Shown here in pieces: positions 8,862 to 17,441 of a DNA stretch of 64,000 nt. Location of the stretch: assembly GCA_965230795.1 (NCBI GenBank), contig OZ246020.1:1798001-1862000 (forward strand), written 5' to 3'. The stretch is from PZPK01 sp965230795. GTDB taxonomy: Bacteria > Pseudomonadota > Gammaproteobacteria > Pseudomonadales > Oleiphilaceae. The first letter of the stretch is position 1. Every line of letters begins with the position of its first letter. A program made the translations under genes and the position numbers. A model generated the notes under the pieces. The model saw only the letters and a program-made list of their open reading frames with translations. It did not search any database and was not told the DNA's origin.

Positions 8862-10049
8862 ATGAGTATATCGAATCGCTGGTTGCTGCCTGATGGTGTC
8901 GATGAGCTACTGCCGCCGGAGGCATGGTCGGTCGAACTCATGCGTCGTGCAATGCTGGATTTGTATGACAGCTATGGCTACCAGCTTGTTACTCCCCCCC
9001 TCATTGAATACCTCGAATCCCTGTTAACAGGTACCGGAAATAATCTCGATCTGCAGACCTTTAAACTCACTGACCAGCTGACTGGCCGCATGATGGGGGT
9101 TCGAGCCGATATCACCCCTCAAGTGGCTAGGATTGATTCACATCTGCTGAAAGCCAAAGGTGTTAACCGTCTGTGCTACGTAGATACGGTTTTACATACC
9201 CGACCTGCACATATGCTGACGAATCGAAGCCCGATACAAATAGGTTGTGAGTTATTCGGAGAAGCCGGTGCCGCAGCGGATATGGAAATCATTTCTTTGA
9301 TGGTCGAGAGCATGCGCCTTGCCGGGGTTGGTGCTTTGCATATTGATTTGGCTCATGTAGGCATTTACCGGGGGCTGGTTGAAGCCGCGGGCTGCAAATC
9401 TGACTACGAATCGCGCTTACTGGACGCGTTGAGTCGCAAGTCTATTCCAGAGCTGGACCAGATGGTTGAAAGTGCTGGCACCAAGGCCAATGTGATCGCG
9501 GTCATTCGAGATATCGCCAACCTGAGTGGAGGCGTGGACGCGCTGGATCATATACGAAACAGTCTGGCCAAGCTGGATAGTACGCCGGGCAGTGCCATTC
9601 AGGCGGTCGACGAGTTGAAGGCCATTTCAAACAGTATCCAGCAGCGTTTCCCCGATGTGGAGATTGGTTTCGATTTCTGCGAACTGCGCGGCTACAACTA
9701 CCACACCGGTATCATGTTCGCCGCGTATACACCCGGGTATGGTTATGCTCTGGCCAAGGGTGGACGCTATGATGATATTGGTAAAGACTTCGGTGAACCC
9801 AGACCGGCTACCGGATTCAGTGCTGATCTGAAAACCCTGGTGCGTCTGGTTTGCAATCCTCAGCAAAGCCAGCGAGGTGGGATACTGGCTCCTGCAGATG
9901 ATTCACCTGAACTGATGCAAGCGATATCGGAGCTGCGCAAAAACGAACGGGTGATTCAGAAACTGAATGACGATGATGGTCAAAGCTATTCGAATTGTGA
10001 TCGCCAGCTTGTCTTGAAAGCAGGTAAATGGGTGGTCGATCCACGGTAA
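8862..10049 (+). CDS. hisZ: ATP phosphoribosyltransferase regulatory subunit HisZ
   Basis: 395-residue histidyl-tRNA-synthetase paralogue that forms the regulatory subunit for short-form HisG, catalysing the first step of histidine biosynthesis. The class II synthetase core is visible: the N-terminal PDGVDELLPPEA stretch, motif 2 around GVRADITPQVARID (residues 79-92), and a GGRYD glycine-rich strand near residue 304. It lacks the C-terminal anticodon-binding domain of true HisRS. Its presence implies a short HisG elsewhere in the genome. It lies 60 bases after yjeT and 68 bases before purA. Confidence 0.95.
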   Translation: MSISNRWLLPDGVDELLPPEAWSVELMRRAMLDLYDSYGYQLVTPPLIEYLESLLTGTGNNLDLQTFKLTDQLTGRMMGVRADITPQVARIDSHLLKAKGVNRLCYVDTVLHTRPAHMLTNRSPIQIGCELFGEAGAAADMEIISLMVESMRLAGVGALHIDLAHVGIYRGLVEAAGCKSDYESRLLDALSRKSIPELDQMVESAGTKANVIAVIRDIANLSGGVDALDHIRNSLAKLDSTPGSAIQAVDELKAISNSIQQRFPDVEIGFDFCELRGYNYHTGIMFAAYTPGYGYALAKGGRYDDIGKDFGEPRPATGFSADLKTLVRLVCNPQQSQRGGILAPADDSPELMQAISELRKNERVIQKLNDDDGQSYSNCDRQLVLKAGKWVVDPR

Positions 10050-10117
10050 TTGAGGACAGTGATCAGCTGTCTGGAGTTTTAGGGTCCTCACGGACTTGAA
10101 TTAAGAGAAGAAACATT

Positions 10118-11413
10118 ATGGGCAAAAACGTTGTCATTTTGGGAACCCAGTGGGGGGACGAAGGCAAAGGTAAAATTGTTGACCTGCTGACGGATCAGGT
10201 AGCGGCGGTGGCTCGCTTTCAGGGCGGTCACAATGCAGGACATACGCTGGTCATCGATGGTGAGAAGACCGTACTACACCTGATTCCTTCGGGCATCTTG
10301 CGTGACAAAGTTGAGTGCCTGATCGGCAACGGTGTGGTGCTGGCGCCTGACGCTCTGTTGAAAGAGATGAAGGAACTGGAAGACAAGGGTGTTCCGGTTC
10401 GCGAACGATTGAAATTGAGTTTGGCGTGCCCATTGATTCTGCCATATCACGTCGCGCTGGATCAGGCCCGGGAACTGGCCAAGGGTGACCAGAAAATTGG
10501 TACGACAGGGCGGGGAATTGGTCCGGCTTATGAAGACAAGGTGTCGCGCCGTGGGCTGCGGTTGGGCGACCTGGCTTGCCCGGAAAGTTTTGCGGTCAAG
10601 CTCAAGGAAGTGATGGATTATCACAATTTTGTGTTGCAGAACTATTACAAAGTCGACCCCATCGATTATCAGAAAACCCTGGATGAAACGCTGGCTATGG
10701 CTGAAGTACTTTTGCCTATGGCCATTGATGTGACGGATGCTCTGCACGTCTATCGCAAGGCGGGAGAGAATATTCTCTTCGAAGGCGCTCAAGGATCCTT
10801 GCTCGATATTGACCACGGTACGTATCCCTTCGTGACGTCCTCCAATACCACTGCCGGTGGCACGGCGACTGGCAGCGGCTTTGGTCCTCTGTATCTGGAT
10901 TATGTGTTGGGTATTACCAAAGCCTATACCACCCGTGTTGGTTCCGGCCCGTTCCCAACAGAACTCTTTGATGCCCAGGGTCGTCATCTTGCTGACCGTG
11001 GACATGAGTTTGGTGCGACGACAGGTCGTCCGCGTCGCTGTGGCTGGTTTGACGCGGTTGGTCTGCGTCATGCGATTCAGATCAACAGTGTATCGGGCAT
11101 TTGCCTGACAAAACTGGATGTTTTGGATGGCCTGGAAACCATTCAGGTATGCGTGGGTTACCGAACCAAAAATGGTCATGAAATATCCCGCCCGCCGCTT
11201 GACGGAAGAGGTTATGAAGATCTCGAACCGGTTTTTGAAACCTTGCCGGGCTGGAAAGAAAGTACGCTGGGTGCGAAGACCCTGGATGCGTTGCCGGAGA
11301 ATGCACGTAGCTATATCCGTTATCTGGAAGAAAAAATCGAGGCGCCCATTGATATTATTTCAACAGGCCCTGAGCGCAACGAGACAATCGTCTTGAGGCA
11401 TCCTTTTGCCTGA
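10118..11413 (+). CDS. purA: adenylosuccinate synthetase
   Basis: 431-residue PurA converts IMP, aspartate and GTP to adenylosuccinate in AMP synthesis. The N-terminal P-loop GTQWGDEGKGK is at residues 8-18, containing the catalytic aspartate, and GGHNAGHT follows near residue 39. Later GTTGRGIGPAYEDK and the GATTGRPRRCGW motif are intact, so the enzyme looks fully functional. Length matches the bacterial family. It ends the hfl-hisZ-purA run and is followed by a rho-independent terminator at about 11441. Confidence 0.98.
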   Translation: MGKNVVILGTQWGDEGKGKIVDLLTDQVAAVARFQGGHNAGHTLVIDGEKTVLHLIPSGILRDKVECLIGNGVVLAPDALLKEMKELEDKGVPVRERLKLSLACPLILPYHVALDQARELAKGDQKIGTTGRGIGPAYEDKVSRRGLRLGDLACPESFAVKLKEVMDYHNFVLQNYYKVDPIDYQKTLDETLAMAEVLLPMAIDVTDALHVYRKAGENILFEGAQGSLLDIDHGTYPFVTSSNTTAGGTATGSGFGPLYLDYVLGITKAYTTRVGSGPFPTELFDAQGRHLADRGHEFGATTGRPRRCGWFDAVGLRHAIQINSVSGICLTKLDVLDGLETIQVCVGYRTKNGHEISRPPLDGRGYEDLEPVFETLPGWKESTLGAKTLDALPENARSYIRYLEEKIEAPIDIISTGPERNETIVLRHPFA

Positions 11414-11440
11414 TTTAAAACGGAATCTTCTGTTCTGATC

Positions 11441-11473
11441 AAAAGCCCGGCTCAATTCGAGTCGGGCTTTTTT
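11441..11473 (+). terminator. rho-independent terminator after purA
   Basis: A stem of AAAAGCCCGGCTC against GAGTCGGGCTTTT with an AATTC loop, ending in a run of six T. It lies 28 bases after the purA stop. The A-run on the left makes it plausibly bidirectional, also ending the cmoB transcript that comes from the other side. Confidence 0.9.
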
Positions 11474-11484
11474 CGTTCGGAAGA

Positions 11485-12480
11485 TTATTTTGTGGCGACA
11501 AAGGTCGCGCGCATTGGAGCAGGGTAGCCCTCAAGGGTTTTGCTGGGATCCTCTGGATCGAGGAAATGACTGAGTGACTGAAAGCGCATCCATTCGGTCT
11601 GGCGCTGTTCTTCGAGTGTTGTCATATTGCTCTCGACACAATGGACTCCTGAGAAACCTGCGCGCCTGAGCCATAATTCCATGGTCGGTATACTGGGAAT
11701 AAACCAGACATTGCGCATCATCGCATAACGATCTTCCGGTACCAGGCTGTAGCCCAGTTCTCCCTCACAAACCAGTGTTTCGAGTACCAGTTGACCGCCT
11801 TTTCTTAGCGTAGCTTTAAGTTCCAGCAGGTGATCTATCGGAGCACGCCTGTGATATAAAACACCCATGGAAAAGGTGGTATCGAATGCTTCCAGATTCG
11901 GGCTGACATCCTCTATTCTCACGGGCAATAAGTGTATTGGTTGGTTGGCACCGCAATACTTTTTAATGGCTTCGAACTGGATCAGGAACAGGTAGCTGGG
12001 GTCAATGCCGATGACCCGATGAGCACCTTCCCCCAGCATTCGCCAGCAGTGATAACCGGAGCCACAGCCCACATCCAGCACCAGACGATTATTCAATGGT
12101 TCTATATGGGGAGCGATTCGTTCCCATTTCCAGTCGGATCGCCATTCTGTATCGATGTGGATGCCAAACAGATCATAGGGGCCTTTTCGCCAGGGAATCA
12201 GCCCTCTCAGTGCCTCATCCAGTTGTTTAGACAACTCCGGCGGCAGTGCTTGATCTCTGCTTGCGCCGACTCTCGCGCTGTTGAGTTGAATGGAATCAGG
12301 AGTCATCTCTGGCAGCTGATGAAAGGCATCAAGCCAGCGCCCCATGTCGCCGTGAGGACGCTCCTCCAGTTTATGCTTGAGGAGTGGCAGCAGTGTCTTC
12401 AGCCAGGGTTTGAGGCGGCCTGCTTCCATAAACTCGAACAAGTCATCGTAGACCTTGTGATAATCGAGAGTAGTACTCAT
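11485..12480 (-). CDS. cmoB: tRNA U34 carboxymethyltransferase CmoB
   Basis: 331-residue class I SAM-fold enzyme that transfers the carboxymethyl group of carboxy-SAM to 5-hydroxyuridine at tRNA position 34. The SAM motif VLDVGCGSGYHCWRM is at about residues 134-148, and the family WRKGPYDLFGIHIDTEW stretch precedes it. The C-terminal half has NMTTLEEQRQTEWM, also characteristic. The start ATG overlaps the cmoA stop in an ATGA, so cmoA and cmoB are translationally coupled in the canonical cmoAB pair. Confidence 0.97.
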   Translation of the reverse strand: MSTTLDYHKVYDDLFEFMEAGRLKPWLKTLLPLLKHKLEERPHGDMGRWLDAFHQLPEMTPDSIQLNSARVGASRDQALPPELSKQLDEALRGLIPWRKGPYDLFGIHIDTEWRSDWKWERIAPHIEPLNNRLVLDVGCGSGYHCWRMLGEGAHRVIGIDPSYLFLIQFEAIKKYCGANQPIHLLPVRIEDVSPNLEAFDTTFSMGVLYHRRAPIDHLLELKATLRKGGQLVLETLVCEGELGYSLVPEDRYAMMRNVWFIPSIPTMELWLRRAGFSGVHCVESNMTTLEEQRQTEWMRFQSLSHFLDPEDPSKTLEGYPAPMRATFVATK

Positions 12481-13211
12481 GATTTGAGGGCAATCATCGA
12501 TACGAAATTGAAATTCTGGTACCAGACAAAGCTATCGCCGAAGCCGGCCTGTTCAAGACGTGCATGGTGAGTTTCCAATGTTTCTGGCAGCAGTACGTTT
12601 TCGATGGCGCTGCGCTTTTGCGCGATCTCCAGATCGCTGTAGCCATTTGCTTTTTTGAAAAGCCAGTGAAGCTTGTCCATCTGTTGCTGCTGATTTGTGT
12701 CCTCAAAGCAGACTTTTTCCGAAAGAATCAACGCGCCTCCCGGAACCATGGCATCGCATATTCGTGTCAGGAGCTCCAAGCGTTGCTCACGTTCAATGAA
12801 CTGCAAGGTAAAGTTCAAGGTAACGACAGAGCAGGGAGCAAAGTCTACGGTGGCTATATCCTGACAACGAAGTTCCACGGGAGTATGCTCGTTGTCCAGC
12901 TCAATGTAATGTTCGCAGCGCTCGATCATCGCTGTTGAATTGTCGATGCCGATGAGCTTGCAGGTTTTTCCTTTGAGTCCATGACGCATGGCAAGCGTCG
13001 AGGCGCCGAGAGAGCATCCCAGATCATAACAATGCGTATTATTCTGGGCGTACTGTTCTGTGATCAGCCCGATCATCGGGATGATCGTGGTGTAGCCGGG
13101 AACTGATCTTTGGATCATGTCCGGAAACACGCGCGCGACGGCTTCATCGAATGCGAAGTCACTGACTTTGCCAAGAGGAGAGGCGTAAATGTTATCAGGT
13201 TTGTGCTTCAT
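12477..13211 (-). CDS. cmoA: carboxy-S-adenosyl-L-methionine synthase CmoA
   Basis: CmoA converts SAM and prephenate into carboxy-SAM, the donor used by CmoB. Diagnostic stretches are FPDMIQRSVPGYTTI and the cofactor loop YDLGCSLGASTLAM. The longest open frame begins with a TTG at 13223; I prefer the ATG at 13211, giving 244 residues starting MKHKPDN, close to the family length and with a GAG-type ribosome site upstream. It overlaps cmoB by 4 bases and lies just downstream of a small membrane protein gene. Confidence 0.95.
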   Translation of the reverse strand: MKHKPDNIYASPLGKVSDFAFDEAVARVFPDMIQRSVPGYTTIIPMIGLITEQYAQNNTHCYDLGCSLGASTLAMRHGLKGKTCKLIGIDNSTAMIERCEHYIELDNEHTPVELRCQDIATVDFAPCSVVTLNFTLQFIEREQRLELLTRICDAMVPGGALILSEKVCFEDTNQQQQMDKLHWLFKKANGYSDLEIAQKRSAIENVLLPETLETHHARLEQAGFGDSFVWYQNFNFVSMIALKS

Positions 13212-13239
13212 GGCTGCGCTCAACTGGTTTTCGGCATAC

Positions 13240-13569
13240 TCAGGGTTGATTCTCGAGGTAACATTTCACACCCCGGTTTTTGTAGTCGACCAACAAGCCC
13301 TGCATGGCAGGATTGCCGTCTGCCTGGATAAACAGATAGCCATCGATACAGCGAGCACTTTGGCCTGAGGGTTTGCGAGAGAGCAAATACTGAGCGTTTT
13401 CCTGTTGCTCGATCAATACTGCCTTGTAGGCGCTCAGGGCATAATCGTCCTTGTTTTCGGAATGCCTGATCAGACCTTGCCACTCCAGAATAACGATGGT
13501 GAACAGCACACTGGCAAATATGGCAATGACGAGCGTGCGTTTGGAAATTGAGTCGTTGCTTGCAGTCAT
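13240..13569 (-). CDS. small single-pass membrane protein, unknown family
   Basis: 109 residues. One hydrophobic helix at about residues 13-29 follows a short basic N-terminus (KRT), so the protein is probably anchored with its C-terminal 80 residues outside the cytoplasm. Two cysteines (in ARCIDG and KCYLEN) could form a disulphide there. I do not recognise the family. It sits between srkA (28 bases upstream) and cmoA (28 bases downstream) on the same strand, so the four genes may be one transcript. Confidence 0.7.
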   Translation of the reverse strand: MTASNDSISKRTLVIAIFASVLFTIVILEWQGLIRHSENKDDYALSAYKAVLIEQQENAQYLLSRKPSGQSARCIDGYLFIQADGNPAMQGLLVDYKNRGVKCYLENQP

Positions 13570-13597
13570 GGTTTGATAACAGTCGTGTCGGTCAGCG

Positions 13598-14587
13598 TTA
13601 ATAGGGTGTGATTTTTAAAGGTGGCTCATCCAGCATTGCCAGTTGCTCACGCAATTCCAGAATATGTTGAGACCAATAGCGTTCTGTATTGAACCACGGA
13701 AAATGCATCGGAAAAGCCGGGTCGCTCCAGCGTTTTGCCAGCCAGGCCGCATAATTCATCATGCGCAGGGTTCTGAGGCTCTCAATCAATCTGAGTTGGC
13801 TTGCATCGAACTCGTAGAATTCTTCGTAGCCTTCTATAAATTCCATGAGTTGCGCACTTTGTTGATGGGCGTCTCCTGACAACAGCAGCCAGATATCCTG
13901 AATAGCCGGACCGTTGATGCAATCATCAAAATCGACGAAGTAGGCGAGATCATCGCGCCAAAGAATATTACCTAAGTGGCAGTCTCCATGAAGCCGAATT
14001 TCCGGATAGTGACAGGAAGTGAATATCTGCTGCATTTTGCTTAGAAGGTCCTGGCTCAGAGTGCCATAGGCTTCCAGTAGTGAGCTCGGGATAAAGTCAT
14101 GATTCAGCAAAAACTCACGGCTGTTCAAGCCCCATTGCTCAACACTGAAACTCGGACGATGCTGAAATGGTTCAATGCTCCCCACTTGATGTAAGCGACC
14201 GATATTTCTGCCTAGTCTGAACAGGGTGTCTGGCTGATCGATTTCGGGCGCATAGCCACCTTGTCGTCGAAACAATGCAAAACGAAAGCCTTTGAATGTG
14301 TGCAGACTACGGCCTTCAAAACTGAGCGGTGGAACGACAGCAATATCCTGCTCACACAGTAGCTGAGTGAAGTGGTGCTCTTCCAGAATAGCCTCGTCGC
14401 TCCAGCGTTCGGGGCGATAAAATTTGGCGATCAGCGGCAGGTCATCTTCAATGCCCACCTGATAGACCCTGTTTTCGTAGCTATTCAGAGCCAGAATTCG
14501 TTGATCGCTTATCAGGCCGATAGATTCGATAGCATCCAGCACAAAGTCGGGTGTCAATGCGTCGTAGGGATGTTCCAATTGGGTCAC
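13598..14587 (-). CDS. srkA: stress response serine/threonine kinase SrkA (YihE/RdoA)
   Basis: 329-residue aminoglycoside-phosphotransferase-fold kinase of the SrkA/YihE family, which counters cell-death signals during stress in E. coli. The Brenner-type catalytic loop HGDCHLGNILW is at about residues 200-210 and the metal-binding aspartates in YFVDFDDC follow. The N-terminal region has NSYENRVYQVG, a family mark. The start is a GTG at 14587. Length matches the E. coli homologue (328). Confidence 0.93.
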   Translation of the reverse strand: MTQLEHPYDALTPDFVLDAIESIGLISDQRILALNSYENRVYQVGIEDDLPLIAKFYRPERWSDEAILEEHHFTQLLCEQDIAVVPPLSFEGRSLHTFKGFRFALFRRQGGYAPEIDQPDTLFRLGRNIGRLHQVGSIEPFQHRPSFSVEQWGLNSREFLLNHDFIPSSLLEAYGTLSQDLLSKMQQIFTSCHYPEIRLHGDCHLGNILWRDDLAYFVDFDDCINGPAIQDIWLLLSGDAHQQSAQLMEFIEGYEEFYEFDASQLRLIESLRTLRMMNYAAWLAKRWSDPAFPMHFPWFNTERYWSQHILELREQLAMLDEPPLKITPY

Positions 14588-14704
14588 CGATTCGCGTCGT
14601 CAAAAAAGGCCGGCTAGTCTATCATGTTTGAATGCGGCATGGTGTAGGGGTTCTGCTGCGTATTCCAGAGACTATAGTCAAACAACAACGAACATGGAGT
14701 CATT

Positions 14705-15319
14705 ATGCACTTACCTCATTACGGCCATCATTACGGGCTGCCAATGATCAAGACGAATCTGCTTTTTTTATTGGTTCTGGTGTCTTTCCCGTCGGCCGCC
14801 GAATTGAGTTGGCGTGCAGATGTTACCTACACAGAAGCAAATCCGGATTTTTCCGCCTTTTCGAATGGAGAGGGGTATTCGATTTATGCGGAAGTGTTGC
14901 ATGAGGCGGGGGTGTTCGGGGCGCTCCGCCACACCGATGCTGAGTTTCAGCCCAGTGGGCCGGTGTCGGGTGGTGAGGTATCGACATGGCAGTCTGTGGC
15001 ATTGGGCTATCGCCATGATTTAGACGAACACTGGTTGTTGGAAGGGCGAGTGAGTTTTCAGGAGAACGAGCGGGAGTTATCAGGGGGCAAGGATAAGGAG
15101 AGCGGACACGCGATAGAGCTGGGGGCGGGCTTCAAGGTATTTGATCCACTATCGGTAAGACTGAACGTTGGCACGCTTGATTTGCTGATTGATGACTGGA
15201 CATTGCGCGCTGAGCTGGAGTATTCGTTCTCTGAGAATATATACGCCATTGCGCGCCTCAGAGACTATGCCGACTGGGATTTCACCTATTATGAAGCGGG
15301 TTTGGGAATAAAGTTTTAA
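14705..15319 (+). CDS. putative outer-membrane beta-barrel protein
   Basis: 204 residues, family not recognised. A hydrophobic secretion segment (MIKTNLLFLLVLVSFPSAAE) begins at residue 14 and would cleave after SAA. The mature part is a series of alternating beta strands ending in YYEAGLGIKF, a C-terminal aromatic as in BamA-recognised barrels; 8 to 10 strands are likely. The ATG at 14705 has a GGAG site 5 bases upstream, whereas the ATG at 14744 that would give a clean signal peptide has none; the 13 extra residues are histidine-rich. The stop overlaps the dinB stop on the other strand within TTAA. Confidence 0.7.
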   Translation: MHLPHYGHHYGLPMIKTNLLFLLVLVSFPSAAELSWRADVTYTEANPDFSAFSNGEGYSIYAEVLHEAGVFGALRHTDAEFQPSGPVSGGEVSTWQSVALGYRHDLDEHWLLEGRVSFQENERELSGGKDKESGHAIELGAGFKVFDPLSVRLNVGTLDLLIDDWTLRAELEYSFSENIYAIARLRDYADWDFTYYEAGLGIKF

Positions 15320-16419
15320 AGCTCAGAGTCAGAAGCGTTTTCTGAGAACAAATCCAGTTGTTTGCCGTTCGCCAGAGAGTTTACTGCTGATAATTTTATA
15401 CCCATTCCCATCAGACGAATATCCCGTTCCGATCGTTGCCGGGCTCGGGCAAGCATATTCAGGTAACGGCTCAGATCCTGCCATGGCAAGGGATGTTCCG
15501 CGACGATTTCTTCCAGTGTGGTTTGTCGAAAGTCCGAGAATTTGATCTTGACGACGCGTTTGTGAATGGATAATTCGTCCCCGATTTTTCGGGCCCGATC
15601 CAGCAACTCCTGATGCAGAAGTAATGCTTTGTCACGGAACACTGCCGGATCACGGATGTCCTCATCGTAAGTATGTTCAACTGACAGGGATTTCCGTATT
15701 CGTGTGCTTTGAACACTGCGCTGGTCCCTGCCTCTGGCCAACTCATACAGTCGCGCTCCCTGTTTGCCGAAACGTTGGGTGAGCTCTGTCAGTTCAAGAT
15801 GTTGAAGCTCGCCGCAGGTATGGATTCCTAAACTATTCAACTTCTTGGTTGTGACTTTGCCGACACCATTGATTTTGCTGACATCCAGCTTTCTCACAAA
15901 TGCCGCCACGTCCCCTTCGGTGATGACGAAGATGCCATCGGGTTTATTCCAGTCGCTGGCGATCTTGGCCAGGAATTTGTTGGGTGCGACCCCTGCCGAA
16001 ACGGTGATACCTATGGTGCTGGCAACCTCTTTCCGGATCGCTTCTGCAATCAGCGTGGCACTGCCCCGGCAGTGCTTTGACTCGCTCACATCGAGATAGG
16101 CTTCATCCAGAGACAAGGGTTCTATCTGTTCAGTGTATTTCGACATGATGTGTCGAATCTGCTCTGATACCTTGCGATACAGGGGGAAATTTGGTCGCAC
16201 GAAAACGAGATCCGGGCATAAGCGTTTTGCATGGGAAGATGGCATGGCAGAATGGACGCCATATTGGCGTGCGAGGTAGTTGCAGGTCGCGACGACACCG
16301 CGTCCATCGGGCCGGCCACCGACAGCGATAGGTCGGCGGGCCAAGTCGGGATTCTCACGCATTTCGACCGATGCATAAAAGGAGTCGGCGTCAATATGAA
16401 TGATTTTTCGTTGGACCAC
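15316..16419 (-). CDS. dinB: DNA polymerase IV (Y-family)
   Basis: Error-prone translesion polymerase. The catalytic motif HIDADSFYASVE opens the palm domain and SLDEAYLDVS gives the second acidic pair. The helix-hairpin-helix KINGVGKVTTKKL and the little-finger domain follow. The frame is open far upstream to 16584, but the conserved sequence begins at VQRKIIHID; the GTG at 16419 gives 367 residues, near the family length of about 350, with GAGAAG about 11 bases before. I looked for a LexA operator (CTG-N10-CAG) upstream and did not see one, so SOS control is not supported. Confidence 0.93.
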   Translation of the reverse strand: MVQRKIIHIDADSFYASVEMRENPDLARRPIAVGGRPDGRGVVATCNYLARQYGVHSAMPSSHAKRLCPDLVFVRPNFPLYRKVSEQIRHIMSKYTEQIEPLSLDEAYLDVSESKHCRGSATLIAEAIRKEVASTIGITVSAGVAPNKFLAKIASDWNKPDGIFVITEGDVAAFVRKLDVSKINGVGKVTTKKLNSLGIHTCGELQHLELTELTQRFGKQGARLYELARGRDQRSVQSTRIRKSLSVEHTYDEDIRDPAVFRDKALLLHQELLDRARKIGDELSIHKRVVKIKFSDFRQTTLEEIVAEHPLPWQDLSRYLNMLARARQRSERDIRLMGMGIKLSAVNSLANGKQLDLFSENASDSEL

Positions 16420-16598
16420 GGGGCCGATGACTTCTCTCGTAAAATGCAGTCCAAACTTTACCTGATTCTGGCTATGCTTAAATAGTGAAAATAAAAAAGA
16501 GTAATCCGGTTGGCACTTCTGCAGAGACAAGAAAAAGTCTCTATGCTGACGTTTTTGTGCTGCTATCCAATGACTAACCCACAATAAGAGACGCCATT

Positions 16599-17429
16599 AT
16601 GCGAGACTTCGTTGCCAAAACAGTTGTGATCACAGGCGCCGGTTCCGGTATCGGGCGTTCATTAGCGCTGCAGTTTGCAGGCAAAGGGGCCTTTGTTGCG
16701 ATCTCGGATATCGATTCGGATGCCTTACGAGAAACCGAGGAAATGGTGCAGCGTGCCGGTGGTCGGGCGTTTGCTTCGGTGTTGGATGTGGCAGACAGGG
16801 CAGCGGTGTATCAGTATGCCAATAGCGTGCACGCCGAGTATCAGCAGGTCGACGTGGTCATCAATAATGCGGGAGTAACCGTCAGCGAGCGTATCGAGGA
16901 TCTGGATTATGATGATTTTGAATGGGTGATGAATATTAATTTTTGGGGTGTTGTTTACGGCACCAAGGCATTCCTGCCATTGCTCAAGCAGTCCAAAGAG
17001 GCGTATATCGTCAACATCTCCAGTCTTTTCGGGATTATGGCCTTTCCAACACAGGGGGCTTATAACGCTAGCAAGTTCGCCGTCAGAGGGTTTACCGAAG
17101 CCTTGCGCTATGAGTTGGCTGATAGCTCGGTTACACCGATCTGTGTGCACCCGGGCGGGATCGATACCAATATCGTACGTAATGCTCGTTTTCGTCATGG
17201 TGAAGACGGCAGTACCGATCATGAAGCGGCTGCGGACGAATTCAGTCGTATGGCGAAAACCTCGCCGGATGAGGCCTCGGCTTTGATTATCGAAGCGATT
17301 CAAAAGCGCAACCGTCGTCTGTTAATTGGTGGCGATGCCAGACTCTTTGACGCCGTACAGCGTCTCCTGCCGTCGAGTTACGACCGACTCGTTACCTTTG
17401 TTTTAAAGCAAAATTTTCTGAAACGTTGA
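16599..17429 (+). CDS. short-chain dehydrogenase/reductase (SDR)
   Basis: 276-residue classical SDR. TGAGSGIG at residues 12-19 binds NAD(P), NNAG is at about 88-91, ISSLFG carries the catalytic serine and YNASKFA the Tyr-Lys pair. The adenine-side SDIDSD after the second strand ends in an acidic residue, which favours NAD over NADP. The C-terminal part (residues 190-276) resembles SDRs adjacent to lipid genes in marine bacteria, but no substrate can be named. It is 12 bases from the FAD oxidoreductase gene and likely co-transcribed with it. Confidence 0.88.
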   Translation: MRDFVAKTVVITGAGSGIGRSLALQFAGKGAFVAISDIDSDALRETEEMVQRAGGRAFASVLDVADRAAVYQYANSVHAEYQQVDVVINNAGVTVSERIEDLDYDDFEWVMNINFWGVVYGTKAFLPLLKQSKEAYIVNISSLFGIMAFPTQGAYNASKFAVRGFTEALRYELADSSVTPICVHPGGIDTNIVRNARFRHGEDGSTDHEAAADEFSRMAKTSPDEASALIIEAIQKRNRRLLIGGDARLFDAVQRLLPSSYDRLVTFVLKQNFLKR

Positions 17430-17441
17430 GACCTATTTGAT

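Noticed and set aside
16420..16598. LexA box before dinB
   Set aside because: No CTG-N10-CAG match found in the upstream region.
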